Positions 9,418 through 18,717 of a DNA stretch of 64,000 nt are shown in pieces (position 1 is the stretch's first letter; each line of letters starts with the position of its first letter). This DNA comes from Aidingimonas halophila. GTDB taxonomy: Bacteria > Pseudomonadota > Gammaproteobacteria > Pseudomonadales > Halomonadaceae. The position numbers and the translations under genes are program-made. A model generated the notes under the pieces. It saw only the letters and a program-made list of their open reading frames with translations, ran no database searches and was not told where the DNA came from. The DNA lies in NCBI RefSeq assembly GCF_900106955.1, contig NZ_FNNI01000009.1, positions 62,001-126,000 of the forward strand, given 5' to 3'.

Positions 9418-10800
9418 ATGTCGACGATTCAGTCACTCGGCGTTGGGTCTGGACTGGACCTCAATGGCTTGCTTGATCAGTTGCGCGCAGCGGAAGAGGA
9501 AAAGCTGCAGCCGATCGAGGAACAGAAATCCAGCTATGAAGCCAAGATATCGGCTTACGGTGAGCTCGAGAGTTCGCTCTCCGAGTTTCAGTCGTCACTG
9601 TCGTCGCTCAATGATCCGGAGACGTTCACGAGCATGACCAGTGAGGCGTCAGGTTCGGCAGTGGATGTGGCAGCGAACTCCGAGGCATCGCCTGGTACCT
9701 ATGATGTGGACGTCAATGCACTGGCACAAGCCCATTCGTTGGCCGCCGATGGCGTCGAGGATCGTGATGCCAGCCTGGAAAACGGTGCCGGTACCCTCTC
9801 TCTGGAGACAGCGGGAGGCGAGACAATGGATATAGCAATCGATGCCGACAGTTCGCTAAGTGATATCCGCGATGCCATCAATGCGGAAAATGGGGCGATC
9901 AGTGCTTCGATCGTCAATGATGGTAGTGACAAGCCGCATCGTCTGGTGCTGACGTCCAAGGACACCGGTGCCGATTCGGAAATGAACGTGTCATTCGATG
10001 GCGGGGGCATTGCCGGCGATATCCTGCAGTATGGCAATGGTGATGATGCCATGACGGAAACCGTCGGGGCGCAGAACGCGGACCTGACTGTTAACGGCAT
10101 TGACATTACCAGCCAGTCGAACACGGTCGAGAATGGATTGGAAGGCGTTACGCTGGATCTTCAGGAAACCGGCAGTTCCAAGGTCACCGTCGAGCAGGAT
10201 ACCGAGTCGATCAAGGACGCTGTCACGGATTTCGTCGATAACTACAACGCCCTCCAGGATACGATGGGTGAGTTGACCGCGTTCGATTCCGAGTCCGGAG
10301 AAGCGGCCGAACTCATGGGCGACTCGACCTTGCGCGGGATTCAGACGCAATTGCGAAGCGCCTTGAGTGGTGGTGTCGAGGGTGAAGATGGTGCCTTGAG
10401 TCTGATGTCGGATGTCGGCATCAGCATGGATGTCGATGGCCGACTCAGCCTGGATGACGCCAAGCTTGATGAGGTGATCGAAACGGATCAGGAGACCCTG
10501 GTCGATTTCTTCGCCGGTGCTGATGACGACAGTGGTATGGCGGGCCTTCTGGATGCGCGGATGGAGACGGTGTTAGGGCCCAACGGAAGCCTGGAGACGG
10601 CGACCAATGGCTTGAATACGCGCATCGACGGACTCAACGATCGTGCGGAGAGTGTCCAGCGCAATATCGACAACACCATGGCGCGCTATCAGGAGCAGTT
10701 TGCTCAGATGGACAGCATGGTATCCGAGATGAACTCGACGAGTTCCTATCTCTCGCAGCAGCTTGGTGGCGGCGGCGGCGGCCTATCCAGCTTGATGTGA
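9418..10800 (+). CDS. fliD: Flagellar filament cap protein FliD (HAP2)
   Basis: FliD caps the growing filament and helps fold secreted flagellin. The 460-residue protein has the conserved opening (SLGVGSGLDLNGLLDQLRAAE), heptad-rich N- and C-terminal helices that would form the leg region, and a variable middle exposed domain. The C-terminus (residues about 400-450) is again coiled-coil and ends in a glycine-rich tail with a run of GGGGG. A GGGGG ribosome site precedes the ATG. The cap gene heads a cluster with fliS and fliT and has its own sigma-28 promoter. Confidence 0.95.
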   Translation: MSTIQSLGVGSGLDLNGLLDQLRAAEEEKLQPIEEQKSSYEAKISAYGELESSLSEFQSSLSSLNDPETFTSMTSEASGSAVDVAANSEASPGTYDVDVNALAQAHSLAADGVEDRDASLENGAGTLSLETAGGETMDIAIDADSSLSDIRDAINAENGAISASIVNDGSDKPHRLVLTSKDTGADSEMNVSFDGGGIAGDILQYGNGDDAMTETVGAQNADLTVNGIDITSQSNTVENGLEGVTLDLQETGSSKVTVEQDTESIKDAVTDFVDNYNALQDTMGELTAFDSESGEAAELMGDSTLRGIQTQLRSALSGGVEGEDGALSLMSDVGISMDVDGRLSLDDAKLDEVIETDQETLVDFFAGADDDSGMAGLLDARMETVLGPNGSLETATNGLNTRIDGLNDRAESVQRNIDNTMARYQEQFAQMDSMVSEMNSTSSYLSQQLGGGGGGLSSLM

Positions 10801-10889
10801 TGCCGTATCCGCCGCTATTGAACCATAGGTGATGAATCCGAGTTTCATGCTCTGTGTTAGAAACAGGGTTTCAATGGGAGTGACTAGCG

Positions 10890-11315
10890 ATGGCTGTGAC
10901 TGCTTCTAAAAGTGGTTCGGGATATGCCAGGGGTGCAGGTGCGTATGCACGTGTGGGTGTCGAGAGCGGAGTGATGTCGGCCAGCCCGCATCAGTTGATC
11001 GTGATGCTTTTCGACGGCGCTCTGGCATCGATTCGGGCAGCCAAGCTGCATATGGAAAACGGGAACACTCAGGAAAAGGGGAAGTCCATTTCCAAGGCGC
11101 TGGATATCGTCAACAATGGACTGCGTGCCGTGCTGGACGGTGAGAAGGGTGGTGAAATCGCCGCGAACCTCGATGCACTCTATGACTACGTCGCACGGCA
11201 ACTGTTGCAGGCCAACCTGCATAATGATGTCGAGAAAATCGATGAAGCGGTTCGTGTTCTCGATGACATCGGGTCCGCTTGGCGCGACATTGGGCCTCAA
11301 GTTAATGGAAATTGA
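10890..11315 (+). CDS. fliS: Flagellin export chaperone FliS
   Basis: The 141-residue helical protein matches FliS in length and pattern: SPHQLIVMLFDGALASIRAAK near residues 30-50, followed by the helix KGKSISKALDIVNNGLRAVLD. FliS binds the C-terminal helix of flagellin, prevents early polymerisation and targets it to FlhA. About 28 residues precede the core and contain an alanine/glycine-rich stretch. It lies between fliD and fliT, the usual order. GGGAG lies 9 bases before the ATG. Confidence 0.95.
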   Translation: MAVTASKSGSGYARGAGAYARVGVESGVMSASPHQLIVMLFDGALASIRAAKLHMENGNTQEKGKSISKALDIVNNGLRAVLDGEKGGEIAANLDALYDYVARQLLQANLHNDVEKIDEAVRVLDDIGSAWRDIGPQVNGN

Positions 11316-11319
11316 TGTT

Positions 11320-11685
11320 ATGCAAGAGCCATCTCGCCACGATGCCACAACACCGCAGGAAGCGTTGATATCCTTTTACGAGGGATTGCTGGCACGCTCG
11401 ACGCGCATGCTCACGCAGGCTCGGGAGGAGGATTGGGATGCCTTGATCGAAGAGGAATCCCAGTACGTGATCGACGTCGAACGGCTGTCCCGTATTGAAG
11501 GACAGGATGCTATGAGTCAGGAGCAGCAGGCCCGCAAGGATAGCTTGTTGGAACGGATCCTCGAGCAGGACATGGAGATACGCCAGCGTCTGATAGCACG
11601 CCGTGATGAGCTGGGGCAAATGATCGGCACGACCCGTCGACAGCGTGACCTGCACCGCACGTATCATGCTGCCAACCGTCGTTAG
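11320..11685 (+). CDS. fliT: FliT-like flagellar export chaperone
   Basis: The 121-residue product is almost all helix and charged. It follows fliS by 4 bases, the standard place of fliT. FliT proteins hold FliD for export and, in enterics, bind FlhDC as an anti-activator. The sequence (SFYEGLLARSTRMLTQAREEDWDALIEEE) agrees with the FliT pattern of an N-terminal helix with a DWD/DWE element. The ATG at 11320 is preferred; an in-frame ATG at 11305 inside fliS would add five residues. FliT families diverge quickly, so position carries much of the argument. Confidence 0.82.
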   Translation: MQEPSRHDATTPQEALISFYEGLLARSTRMLTQAREEDWDALIEEESQYVIDVERLSRIEGQDAMSQEQQARKDSLLERILEQDMEIRQRLIARRDELGQMIGTTRRQRDLHRTYHAANRR

Positions 11686-11693
11686 GTAATGTT

Positions 11694-12983
11694 GTGAGCG
11701 GTATCACGCCGATACTCGACACGCTGCTGCATCAGGTGCTGGGCAAGCGTGTCGATAATCCGTCCCCGAAGGTCCTCAACGAACCTGTCAAACCCATGAC
11801 ACCAAGTGAGGCACCGCGGGCGTTACATAGTGATTCTCGGCTGGACGCGCGTCAGCCACAGTTGACGCCTCTTGGAGGTGCCGCGGCTCGCGAGACACCA
11901 CAAGAGGGTACGCCGGCGGCTCGGCAAGGGCAGACGCCGGCATCGACCACGACTCAATTCAGCCCAGCCGCCCGCTCGATAGCCGATATCCTCGTCAAGT
12001 TTCCCGCTCCTCCGTCGGCACTGTCTCCATCGGCGCCATTGATGTCTCCAAGTGGTCAGTCCGCCTCACCAACCCAGGTAGCATCCTCACTGCAAGCCAG
12101 CATCAATGAAAGTGGTCTGTTCTACGAATCGCATCTCGGGCGATGGTTCCGTGGCGAGCTTTCTCGTCAAGCTCTTGAACGCGAGCCTCAGATGCTGATG
12201 ACGCGAGCCCAACGGCCCGCACCCGGTGATTTTGCTGCTCTGGGCTCTCTGAGGCCAGTCGGTTCGGCCCAGGCATCTCCTCCTGCACCGTTGTCGCCTC
12301 CCGATGCCCATACGGTGTCCAGACTGCTACCGCTGCTTGATCCAGCGTCGGCAGGCGGGCGAGGCGAACGGGGAGCCATGGCATCAAGTGTCTCATCTCA
12401 GATGTCGCCGGCGACCCCGACACCACTGTCGTCCACGCCCTCTATCGGGCAGCCGGGCCCGGTCGCTGCCAATCAAGGGGCGTCATCGGGGCAGGCAGCC
12501 TGGTCACCCAGTGATACCGCCATGGCGGACATGGCGTCACGCTCCGCGATAACGTTACAGGAGCCGGTCAATGAAGCGCTGCAGAGCGTTGTTCGTCATC
12601 AGTTGGAGATGCTGGTGACGCCGGTGCTGCGTTGGGAAGGTGATGTCTGGACGGGCATCTTCATGGCGCTGTTGGTGCATGTACCGGAACCCACGGATCA
12701 GCGCTATGGCAGGGAAGAGGAAGGGGAACACGATCAGCAGGAAGACGATGCTCCTCCCTGGCGTTCTGATATCACCCTGCGGTTGCCGCATCTCGGTGAA
12801 CTTAGTGTGTCAATGCGGTTGGCGGGAGTGCGGTTGACGATGACATTGGCGAGTCCCTCGGCCGATGTCGTACGGTCGTTGGAAATGGGGCAGGGAGACT
12901 TGCGGTCGAGACTGGAAGCTTGCGGATTCGATGAAGTGCTGTTGCGGACTCATCTTTCCAACCTCGAGGGCACCGTTGAATGA
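11694..12983 (+). CDS. fliK: Flagellar hook-length control protein FliK-like
   Basis: The 429-residue protein has a long low-complexity region rich in proline, serine, alanine and glutamine (about residues 30-290) and a compact C-terminal domain (about 300-429). The C-terminal domain resembles Flg_hook, with the pattern LPHLGELSVSMRLAGVRLTM and ending RLEACGFDEVLLR. Domain layout and the adjoining FlhB2-like gene, which overlaps its last 4 bases, support FliK, the secreted ruler that switches FlhB from hook to filament export. The segment ESGLFYESHLGRWFRGE around residue 140 is a recurrent motif of FliK relatives. The start is GTG. Sequence identity outside the C-terminus is not expected to be conserved. 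Confidence 0.8.
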   Translation: MSGITPILDTLLHQVLGKRVDNPSPKVLNEPVKPMTPSEAPRALHSDSRLDARQPQLTPLGGAAARETPQEGTPAARQGQTPASTTTQFSPAARSIADILVKFPAPPSALSPSAPLMSPSGQSASPTQVASSLQASINESGLFYESHLGRWFRGELSRQALEREPQMLMTRAQRPAPGDFAALGSLRPVGSAQASPPAPLSPPDAHTVSRLLPLLDPASAGGRGERGAMASSVSSQMSPATPTPLSSTPSIGQPGPVAANQGASSGQAAWSPSDTAMADMASRSAITLQEPVNEALQSVVRHQLEMLVTPVLRWEGDVWTGIFMALLVHVPEPTDQRYGREEEGEHDQQEDDAPPWRSDITLRLPHLGELSVSMRLAGVRLTMTLASPSADVVRSLEMGQGDLRSRLEACGFDEVLLRTHLSNLEGTVE

Positions 12984-13270
12984 ATGATGGACAGGGGCAT
13001 CATGCCGGTCGACGTCGACAGGCAGTGGCGTTGGCGTATCAAGAAGGAGACAATGCGCCACGAGTGTTGGCGCAAGGATACGGAGAACTGGCCGAGCGTA
13101 TCGTCGATGAGGCCAAGCGGCAGGGTATCTATGTCCATGATGCTCCGGAATTGGTGGCCCTGCTGATGCAGTTGAACATCGATGAAGCGATTCCGCCCAA
13201 ACTCTATCAGGTCATTGCGGAACTGTTGGTCTGGGTGAGAGAAATTGATTCTGCAAAGCAGAATGATTGA
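12980..13270 (+). CDS. FlhB-like small protein (FlhB2/FhlB, cytoplasmic domain only)
   Basis: The 96-residue protein resembles the C-terminal cytoplasmic domain of FlhB (AVALAYQEGDNAPRVLAQGYGELAERIVDEAKRQGIYVHDAPELVALL), but has no membrane part and no NPTH autocleavage site. Such proteins are found beside fliK in many proteobacteria and are thought to assist or modulate export switching. The start overlaps the fliK stop (ATGA), indicating translational coupling. The full-length FlhB with the NPSH site is at 28598. Confidence 0.88.
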   Translation: MNDGQGHHAGRRRQAVALAYQEGDNAPRVLAQGYGELAERIVDEAKRQGIYVHDAPELVALLMQLNIDEAIPPKLYQVIAELLVWVREIDSAKQND

Positions 13271-13602
13271 TGATTGTCCGGCTTGTTTTGTACACATCAG
13301 CGTATCCTTTTGCTGTATCGATTTGTAGTAAAATGTATCAGCTAGCGTTGTGTGTTTACCGTGCTGATACTTTCATTTCCTTCCGCTATTTTATAACTAA
13401 TTGATAATAAAGATTTCTATTGATATCCATGACCTGGGTCATGCTTTAGTATGGGTTCCATTGACCCTTGGGTGTGTTGAAACCTTTCATAAAAAAGTCT
13501 CACAATGACATTAATAAATAAAGTGGACGAAACATCCACTGAAGGGTTCATAACAACCAGACGTCATACGTCGATAACCCGATAAACACGCAGGGGTTTA
13601 CA
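13271..13602 (+). promoter_or_regulatory. AT-rich regulatory region and leader of flhDC
   Basis: These 332 bases contain no gene and are visibly richer in A and T than the surroundings, as expected for the control region of the flagellar master operon. Visible elements are a 16-base palindrome CATGACC-TG-GGTCATG at 13428-13443; a hairpin AGTGGA-N7-TCCACT at 13522-13540; a small repeat GACGT-CAT-ACGTC at 13560-13572; and a ribosome site AGGGG before the flhD ATG. The last two would lie in the mRNA leader if transcription starts upstream, and could affect flhD translation. I cannot fix the transcription start. Confidence 0.6.
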
Positions 13603-13935
13603 ATGCAAAACGATGGTATTCTGGATGAAATCCAGGAAATCAATCTCTCGTATCTGCTTCTCGTTCAGCGAATGTTGAGTGAAGATCGCACGACGGCGAT
13701 GTTTCGCTTGAAGATCGATGAATCGATGGCGGATTTACTTGCCTCACTTTCCGTCAAACAACTCAGTCAGCTATCCCGAACCAATCAACTGCTGTGTCGA
13801 CTCTGTTTCGATGAGCCGGATCAGTTGATGAAGCTTACGCACAACCAGCGTGAACAGGGGCTGTCGCAGACGCACGCGTCGTTGTTGATGGCATCGTCAA
13901 CGACGGCCGGAGCCTTGTCAGCACAAGGGAGTTGA
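13603..13935 (+). CDS. flhD: Flagellar master regulator subunit FlhD
   Basis: The 110-residue protein fits FlhD in size and pattern: LDEIQEINLSYLLLVQRMLSED at the start, then FRLKIDESMADLLASLSVKQL and a LCRLCFDE cysteine region that in E. coli FlhD forms inter-subunit disulfides. It forms the FlhD4C2 activator with FlhC and turns on early flagellar operons with sigma-70. Only 3 bases separate it from flhC. The long AT-rich leader upstream is typical of integrated control of motility. Confidence 0.95.
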   Translation: MQNDGILDEIQEINLSYLLLVQRMLSEDRTTAMFRLKIDESMADLLASLSVKQLSQLSRTNQLLCRLCFDEPDQLMKLTHNQREQGLSQTHASLLMASSTTAGALSAQGS

Positions 13936-13938
13936 GCC

Positions 13939-14517
13939 GTGACGGAAAAAAGTCTTGTCAGTGAAATGCAGCAGGTGCAGATGGCCATCGAGCTGATTGA
14001 GCTGGGTGCGCGCCTGCAGGTGCTCGAGACCGAAACGGAGTTGAGCCGAGGGCGATTGATCAAGCTCTATAAAGAGGTGCGGGGCATGTCACCACCCAAG
14101 GGAATGCTGCCGTTTTCTACAGACTGGTTCATCACTTGGCTTCCCAATATCCATTCATCGTTGTTTTACAATATCTATCGTACGTTGGCCCATGAACAGC
14201 AATGTGCGCGAATGGAGGCGTTCGTCAAGGCATTCCGCCTGTATCTCGAGCAAATTGCCATCGATGGCGCCGAGCCTGTTCTGGGACTAACGCGAGCCTG
14301 GACGCTGATACGTTTCTTCGAGAACGATATGCTCGAGTTGATCGAGTGTAATAGTTGCGGCGGTCATTTCGTGGCACATGCTTACACACCCTCGAAGCAT
14401 TATGTCTGTGGTATCTGTCAGCCCCCTTCGCGTGCCGGGAAGACGCGCAAGCCTGCAGGGTCGCGTCAGTCGGTGGCCGACGCGGTGATGACGAGTGCCC
14501 GGGTTGCGGTGCGTTGA
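13939..14517 (+). CDS. flhC: Flagellar master regulator subunit FlhC
   Basis: The 192-residue protein matches FlhC, including the zinc site made by two cysteine pairs (ECNSCGGHF and YVCGICQPP, about residues 136-160) and the helical N-terminal half that binds FlhD. The start is GTG, 3 bases after flhD. A strong intrinsic terminator follows at 14561-14590, so flhDC is likely a two-gene operon separate from motAB. The C-terminal 30 residues are basic and not conserved. Confidence 0.95.
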   Translation: MTEKSLVSEMQQVQMAIELIELGARLQVLETETELSRGRLIKLYKEVRGMSPPKGMLPFSTDWFITWLPNIHSSLFYNIYRTLAHEQQCARMEAFVKAFRLYLEQIAIDGAEPVLGLTRAWTLIRFFENDMLELIECNSCGGHFVAHAYTPSKHYVCGICQPPSRAGKTRKPAGSRQSVADAVMTSARVAVR

Positions 14518-14560
14518 CTGTCACGTTTCATGACTGATTGATGCAGGCATACCACATGAA

Positions 14561-14590
14561 CCTCGTGCCTCGAAGTGCGGGGTTTTTTTT
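14561..14590 (+). terminator. Intrinsic terminator of flhDC
   Basis: A hairpin of 8 pairs, several of them G-U (CCTCGTGC pairing with GTGCGGGG around a six-base loop), is followed directly by eight T residues at 14583-14590. It lies 44 bases after the flhC stop and isolates flhDC from the sigma-28-driven motAB-che operon. Confidence 0.8.
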
Positions 14591-14634
14591 GGTCTCTCGC
14601 CAGGCACCGCATCAATTTTTTCAGGATGTGGCCC

Positions 14635-14661
14635 TCAAGCACTCGAAGCTCTTGCCGATAA
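14635..14661 (+). promoter_or_regulatory. Sigma-28 (FliA) promoter of motAB-cheAW
   Basis: TCAAGCAC (14635-14642), an 11-base spacer, then GCCGATAA (14654-14661). The -10 element is identical to the FliA consensus and the spacing is exact; the -35 element matches at TxAAG. It sits 56 bases before the motA start, just after the flhC terminator, matching the class 3 motA promoter of enterics. Confidence 0.82.
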
Positions 14662-14717
14662 CAGGGGTAATACATAGCGCCTGATGTCGCAAATCGTCGT
14701 GGATAAGGAAGCCGGTT

Positions 14718-15593
14718 GTGCTGATACCTATCGGATTTATCATCGTAACGCTCTCTGTCTTTGGTGGCTTTTCCCTGGCGGGAGGGCACCTGGGTCCCCT
14801 GTATCAGCCCACCGAGGTACTGATGATCGTCGGGGCCGCTGTCGGCTCCTTTATCGCTGCCAACAATTTCAAGGCGATCAAGGCGACGCTGCGGACCACG
14901 AGCAAGCTCAAGCGCACCACCAAGTATGACAAGGAAACCTACATGGAGCTGATGGCCTTGCAGTACAAGCTGCTGACCAAGGCCCGTCGTGACGGCATGC
15001 TTGCGATAGAGCGCGACATCGATAACCCGGAAGAAAGTGCGCTGTTTTCCGATTATCCCAAGATCCAGAACGACCCCATGATCATGGGGTTCCTGACGGA
15101 TTACCTGCGTCTGATGATCAGCGGCAACATGGATCCGCACCAGATCGATGAATTGATGGAACATGAAATCGATGCTTTCGAGCATGAGGCACACATTCCT
15201 GCCGATGCGCTGTACAAGGTCGGTGATGCACTGCCGGCCTTCGGTATCGTTGCCGCGGTGATGGGCGTTATCAAGGCGTTGAGCTCTGCCGATTCCGGGG
15301 CGGCCGAAATGGGGGTGATGATTGCCCATGCGCTGGTAGGCACCTTTCTCGGCATCCTGCTGGCCTACGGGTTCGTCAATCCGCTTTCCAGTCGAATCGA
15401 CCGCCAGGTCGCTGAAGCCGTGAAAATGCTTCAGTGCATCCGCGTCACGCTGCTTGCCAGCCTCAACGGGTATGCGCCGCAATTGTCTGTAGAATTCGGC
15501 CGCAAAGCATTGCATACCGCCGAGCGTCCCACCTTCACCGAGCTGGAAGAGCATGTTCGTTCGGCCAAGGGAACCGGAACGGGGGGCGCATGA
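14718..15593 (+). CDS. motA: Flagellar stator protein MotA
   Basis: The 291-residue protein matches enteric MotA in length. It has four membrane segments (two near residues 1-55, two at about 165-220) and a cytoplasmic loop with charged residues that touch FliG. The pore region GDALPAFGIVAAVMGVIKAL with the conserved proline is visible. The start is GTG with AAGGA upstream. The last bases overlap motB by ATGA. MotA5MotB2 would drive flagellar rotation by ion flow. Confidence 0.95.
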   Translation: MLIPIGFIIVTLSVFGGFSLAGGHLGPLYQPTEVLMIVGAAVGSFIAANNFKAIKATLRTTSKLKRTTKYDKETYMELMALQYKLLTKARRDGMLAIERDIDNPEESALFSDYPKIQNDPMIMGFLTDYLRLMISGNMDPHQIDELMEHEIDAFEHEAHIPADALYKVGDALPAFGIVAAVMGVIKALSSADSGAAEMGVMIAHALVGTFLGILLAYGFVNPLSSRIDRQVAEAVKMLQCIRVTLLASLNGYAPQLSVEFGRKALHTAERPTFTELEEHVRSAKGTGTGGA

Positions 15594-16537
15594 GCGAAGA
15601 ACGCCGTCCGATCATCATTCGGCGCAAGAAGGTCGTCAAGGCACATCATGGAGGGAGCTGGAAGATCGCACTGGCGGATTTCATGACGGCGTTGATGGCG
15701 CTGTTTCTGGTCATGTGGATCCTGGCGACGGCTAGCGAGGAAGAGTTGGAAGGCATTGCCGAGTATTTCAACACCTCCTTGTCAGCGGCCATGGCGGGGG
15801 GGGACAAAACGACTGCCAGTGACAGTGCGATACCAGGCGGTGGCCCGGACCCTGCCCATCAGGACGGTGAGCGCATGCGTATCGATACCCGGACGCAAAC
15901 GCGGCCCAGTGATGAGCGTCGGACTTTCCGTAACCTTCAGCACAAGCTCGAATCGGTCATCGAGAGCGATCCTCAACTGCGTAACCTGCGTGATCAGATG
16001 CGTTTGGACATGACACCCGAGGGGCTGCGTATCCAGTTGGTCGATTCCGAGAAGCGTCCCATGTTCGAACTGGGAAGCGACCGGGTGGCCCCGTACATGA
16101 GCGATTTGCTGCAAACCATCGCACCGCTTCTCAATGAGCTGCCCAACCCGATCAGTATCACAGGGCACACGGACAACCTGCAGTACGCCTCGGGACAAGA
16201 GAATTACAGCAACTGGGAATTGTCCTCGGATCGGGCAAATGCCTCCCGGCGTGAGCTGATCGAGGGCGGTCTCGATTCCAGCAAGTTGCTGCGAGTGACC
16301 GGTCTCGGGGATCGCGTGCCGTTGGCCGACAGTGAGCCGGGAGACCCGGTCAATCGACGGATTGCGATCCTGGTCCTCGATCGGGAGGCCAAGGCACGCA
16401 TCCAATCTCAGGGCGAACCTGGAGCCGGTGTGGGGTTGCCACCATCCCCTGCGGGCGACTCGCTGCGTTCAGACATCAACCTGGGGCCTGTCAATCGCTT
16501 CAGGCAAGGGTTGCGTGACGCAACTACCGATGGATAG
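15590..16537 (+). CDS. motB: Flagellar stator protein MotB
   Basis: The 315-residue protein has the MotB signature: a single membrane segment (residues 28-47) carrying the ion-binding aspartate D30 in ALADFMTALMALFLVMW, a plug and linker, and a C-terminal OmpA domain with GHTDN and NWELSSDRANA. The frame is open upstream to 15434, but the ATG at 15590 overlaps the motA stop and gives the family length. It is a different type from the MotB/PomB-like protein at 120, which has a shorter-spaced start and an aspartate in YIDVMTLL. Confidence 0.95.
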   Translation: MSEERRPIIIRRKKVVKAHHGGSWKIALADFMTALMALFLVMWILATASEEELEGIAEYFNTSLSAAMAGGDKTTASDSAIPGGGPDPAHQDGERMRIDTRTQTRPSDERRTFRNLQHKLESVIESDPQLRNLRDQMRLDMTPEGLRIQLVDSEKRPMFELGSDRVAPYMSDLLQTIAPLLNELPNPISITGHTDNLQYASGQENYSNWELSSDRANASRRELIEGGLDSSKLLRVTGLGDRVPLADSEPGDPVNRRIAILVLDREAKARIQSQGEPGAGVGLPPSPAGDSLRSDINLGPVNRFRQGLRDATTDG

Positions 16538-16575
16538 CCCTACGACCGACGTCAACAATACGAGTGGGAACGCGC

Positions 16576-18717
16576 ATGGATATCACAGATTTCTACGACA
16601 CTTTTTTCGAGGAGGCTGAAGAGCTCCTCGGGGATATGGAGCGTCATCTGCTCGAACTGGATGTCGACGATCCCGACAGCGAGCAGCTCAATGCCATTTT
16701 TCGGGCGGCCCATTCCATCAAGGGGGGAGCGGGGACGTTTGGTTTTGATGCGCTTCAGCACACCACGCATCTGCTCGAGAATCTACTCGACTATGCGCGG
16801 CAAGGCGAACTGACCCTGAGGCGTGACATCGTCGATACCTTTCTGGAAGCCAAAGATATGTTGCATGACCAGCTCAATGCCTATCGCGATGGGGAGGAAC
16901 CCGATCCCGAGGCATTTGACCGAATCTGCAAGACCTTGCAGCAACTGGCCCTGGACGAGATGGGCAAGAGCGTCGATGGTGAAGTCGTATCGGACTCGGC
17001 TGGGTCGGAAACGCCGGATGCCAATCCCGACGCCGAGTCGGAAGAGATGCCGGAATCGTCTTCGGTATCATCGGATTCCACCGGAGAAGCGACTGAACAG
17101 GATGAAGCATCGGACGCCGGGGCGTCACTGTTGACGGTCGCGTTGTTAGGGGTCGATGACGAGAACCGTGGTTTGTTGGCGGAAGAGTTGGGCCAACTCG
17201 GCGAAATCAAGCATCAGTCCGGTGACGATAGGCGCTATGAAGTCACTCTCGAGACAACCGCGAGTGCCGATGACATCGAAGCGGTGATGTGTTTCATCAT
17301 TGATGATAGTCAGGTCGAAATTCAGCAGGCATCGGCATCCTCTGAGGCGCCCGCCGAATCGGCGTCAGCCGACAAGCCCCAGGCACATGCCACCACTGAT
17401 GCTGACACCAGAACCTCGTCTGACGACACCAAAACCTCGTCCGCCGCCAAAACCAAGGCGAAGCCCAAAGCCAAGGCGGGCGAGTCGACCTCGATTCGCG
17501 TGCCGGTGGATAAGGTCGATCAGATCATCAACCTGGTCGGCGAGTTGATTATCACTCAGTCGATGCTCGATCAAACGGTCAGTGAACTGGACAGTACGGC
17601 GAATAGTTCGCTGACCAGCGGTGTCAGCCTTCTGCAGCGTAATGCGCGCGACTTGCAGGAAGCCGTCATGTCCATCCGTATGGTACCCATGGATTATGTG
17701 TTCAGCCGTTTCCCACGCTTGGTGCGCGACCTGACCGCCAAACTCGACAAGGATATCGAACTGGTGACCGAGGGTGAGTCCACCGAGTTGGACAAGAGCC
17801 TGACCGAACGCATCATCGATCCCCTGACGCACCTGGTGCGCAATAGTCTCGACCATGGCATCGAGATGCCTGATGCCCGTGAAGCTGCCGGTAAACCCCG
17901 GACCGGGAAGTTGACGCTGTCTGCCCAGCACCAGGGGGGTAATATCCTGATCGAGGTCATCGATGACGGTGCGGGACTCAACCGCGAGAAGATTCTCGCC
18001 AAGGCCGAGGCCAATGGTGTGCCCACGTCGGATAACATGAGTGATGATGACGTATGGCAGCTGATATTCGCGCCAGGCTTTTCAACGGCCGATGAAGTCA
18101 GTGACGTCTCCGGACGTGGCGTCGGTATGGACGTCGTCAAGCGCAACATTCAAGCCATGGGCGGGCATGTCGAGATTCAATCCGAACCGGGGGTGGGTAC
18201 CACTACCCGCATCGTTCTGCCGCTGACACTGGCGATTCTCGATGGCATGTCGATCAAGGTCGGCAATGAAATCTTCATTCTTCCCTTGGGCGCCGTGCTC
18301 GAATCCCTGCAGCCACGGAATGAGGACCTCTATGCCATGGCCGGCGACGATATCGTGATGAAGGTGCGTGACGAGTACCTGCCCGTTATCGCCGTGCATG
18401 AAGTCATGGATGTACCGAATGCGCAGACCACCATGACGGACTGTATTGCCGTGATCGTGCAAGGGGAAGGGCGACGTTATGCCCTGCTGGTTGATGAATT
18501 GATCGGTCAGCAACAGGTCGTGGTGAAGAACCTGGAAACCAATTACCGCAAGGTGCCGGGCGTGTCGGCGGCAACCATCCTGGGTGACGGCAGTGTGGCC
18601 CTGATCCTGGATATCACCGGCATGCACCGCCTCAACCGTACCAAGAGAGAAGCGCGCCGGCCCTTGCCGGGCGGCGTTAACCAGCCAGTGCCTTTGAAGG
18701 AGGTAGAAGAGTCATGA
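16576..18717 (+). CDS. cheA: Chemotaxis histidine kinase CheA
   Basis: The 713-residue kinase takes signals from receptors via CheW and phosphorylates CheY and CheB. Domains in order: HPt P1 with the phosphorylated H46 in [14 protein letters not shown]; an acidic, low-complexity linker; a P2-like domain (about 185-245); a second linker rich in alanine, lysine and threonine; dimerisation P3 (about 310-375); the ATPase P4 with N box [20 protein letters not shown] and GRGVGMD; and a CheW-like P5 to the end. ATG at 16576 is preferred over an in-frame GTG at 16564. The stop overlaps the cheW start. Confidence 0.97.
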   Translation: MDITDFYDTFFEEAEELLGDMERHLLELDVDDPDSEQLNAIFRAAHSIKGGAGTFGFDALQHTTHLLENLLDYARQGELTLRRDIVDTFLEAKDMLHDQLNAYRDGEEPDPEAFDRICKTLQQLALDEMGKSVDGEVVSDSAGSETPDANPDAESEEMPESSSVSSDSTGEATEQDEASDAGASLLTVALLGVDDENRGLLAEELGQLGEIKHQSGDDRRYEVTLETTASADDIEAVMCFIIDDSQVEIQQASASSEAPAESASADKPQAHATTDADTRTSSDDTKTSSAAKTKAKPKAKAGESTSIRVPVDKVDQIINLVGELIITQSMLDQTVSELDSTANSSLTSGVSLLQRNARDLQEAVMSIRMVPMDYVFSRFPRLVRDLTAKLDKDIELVTEGESTELDKSLTERIIDPLTHLVRNSLDHGIEMPDAREAAGKPRTGKLTLSAQHQGGNILIEVIDDGAGLNREKILAKAEANGVPTSDNMSDDDVWQLIFAPGFSTADEVSDVSGRGVGMDVVKRNIQAMGGHVEIQSEPGVGTTTRIVLPLTLAILDGMSIKVGNEIFILPLGAVLESLQPRNEDLYAMAGDDIVMKVRDEYLPVIAVHEVMDVPNAQTTMTDCIAVIVQGEGRRYALLVDELIGQQQVVVKNLETNYRKVPGVSAATILGDGSVALILDITGMHRLNRTKREARRPLPGGVNQPVPLKEVEES

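Noticed and set aside
14466-15554. Open frame of 362 codons on the minus strand opposite motA
   Set aside because: It is fully antisense to motA, which is clear; such long antisense frames arise from codon bias. The same holds for 6129-7025 (opposite the solute-binding protein) and 45589-46491 (opposite cioA).
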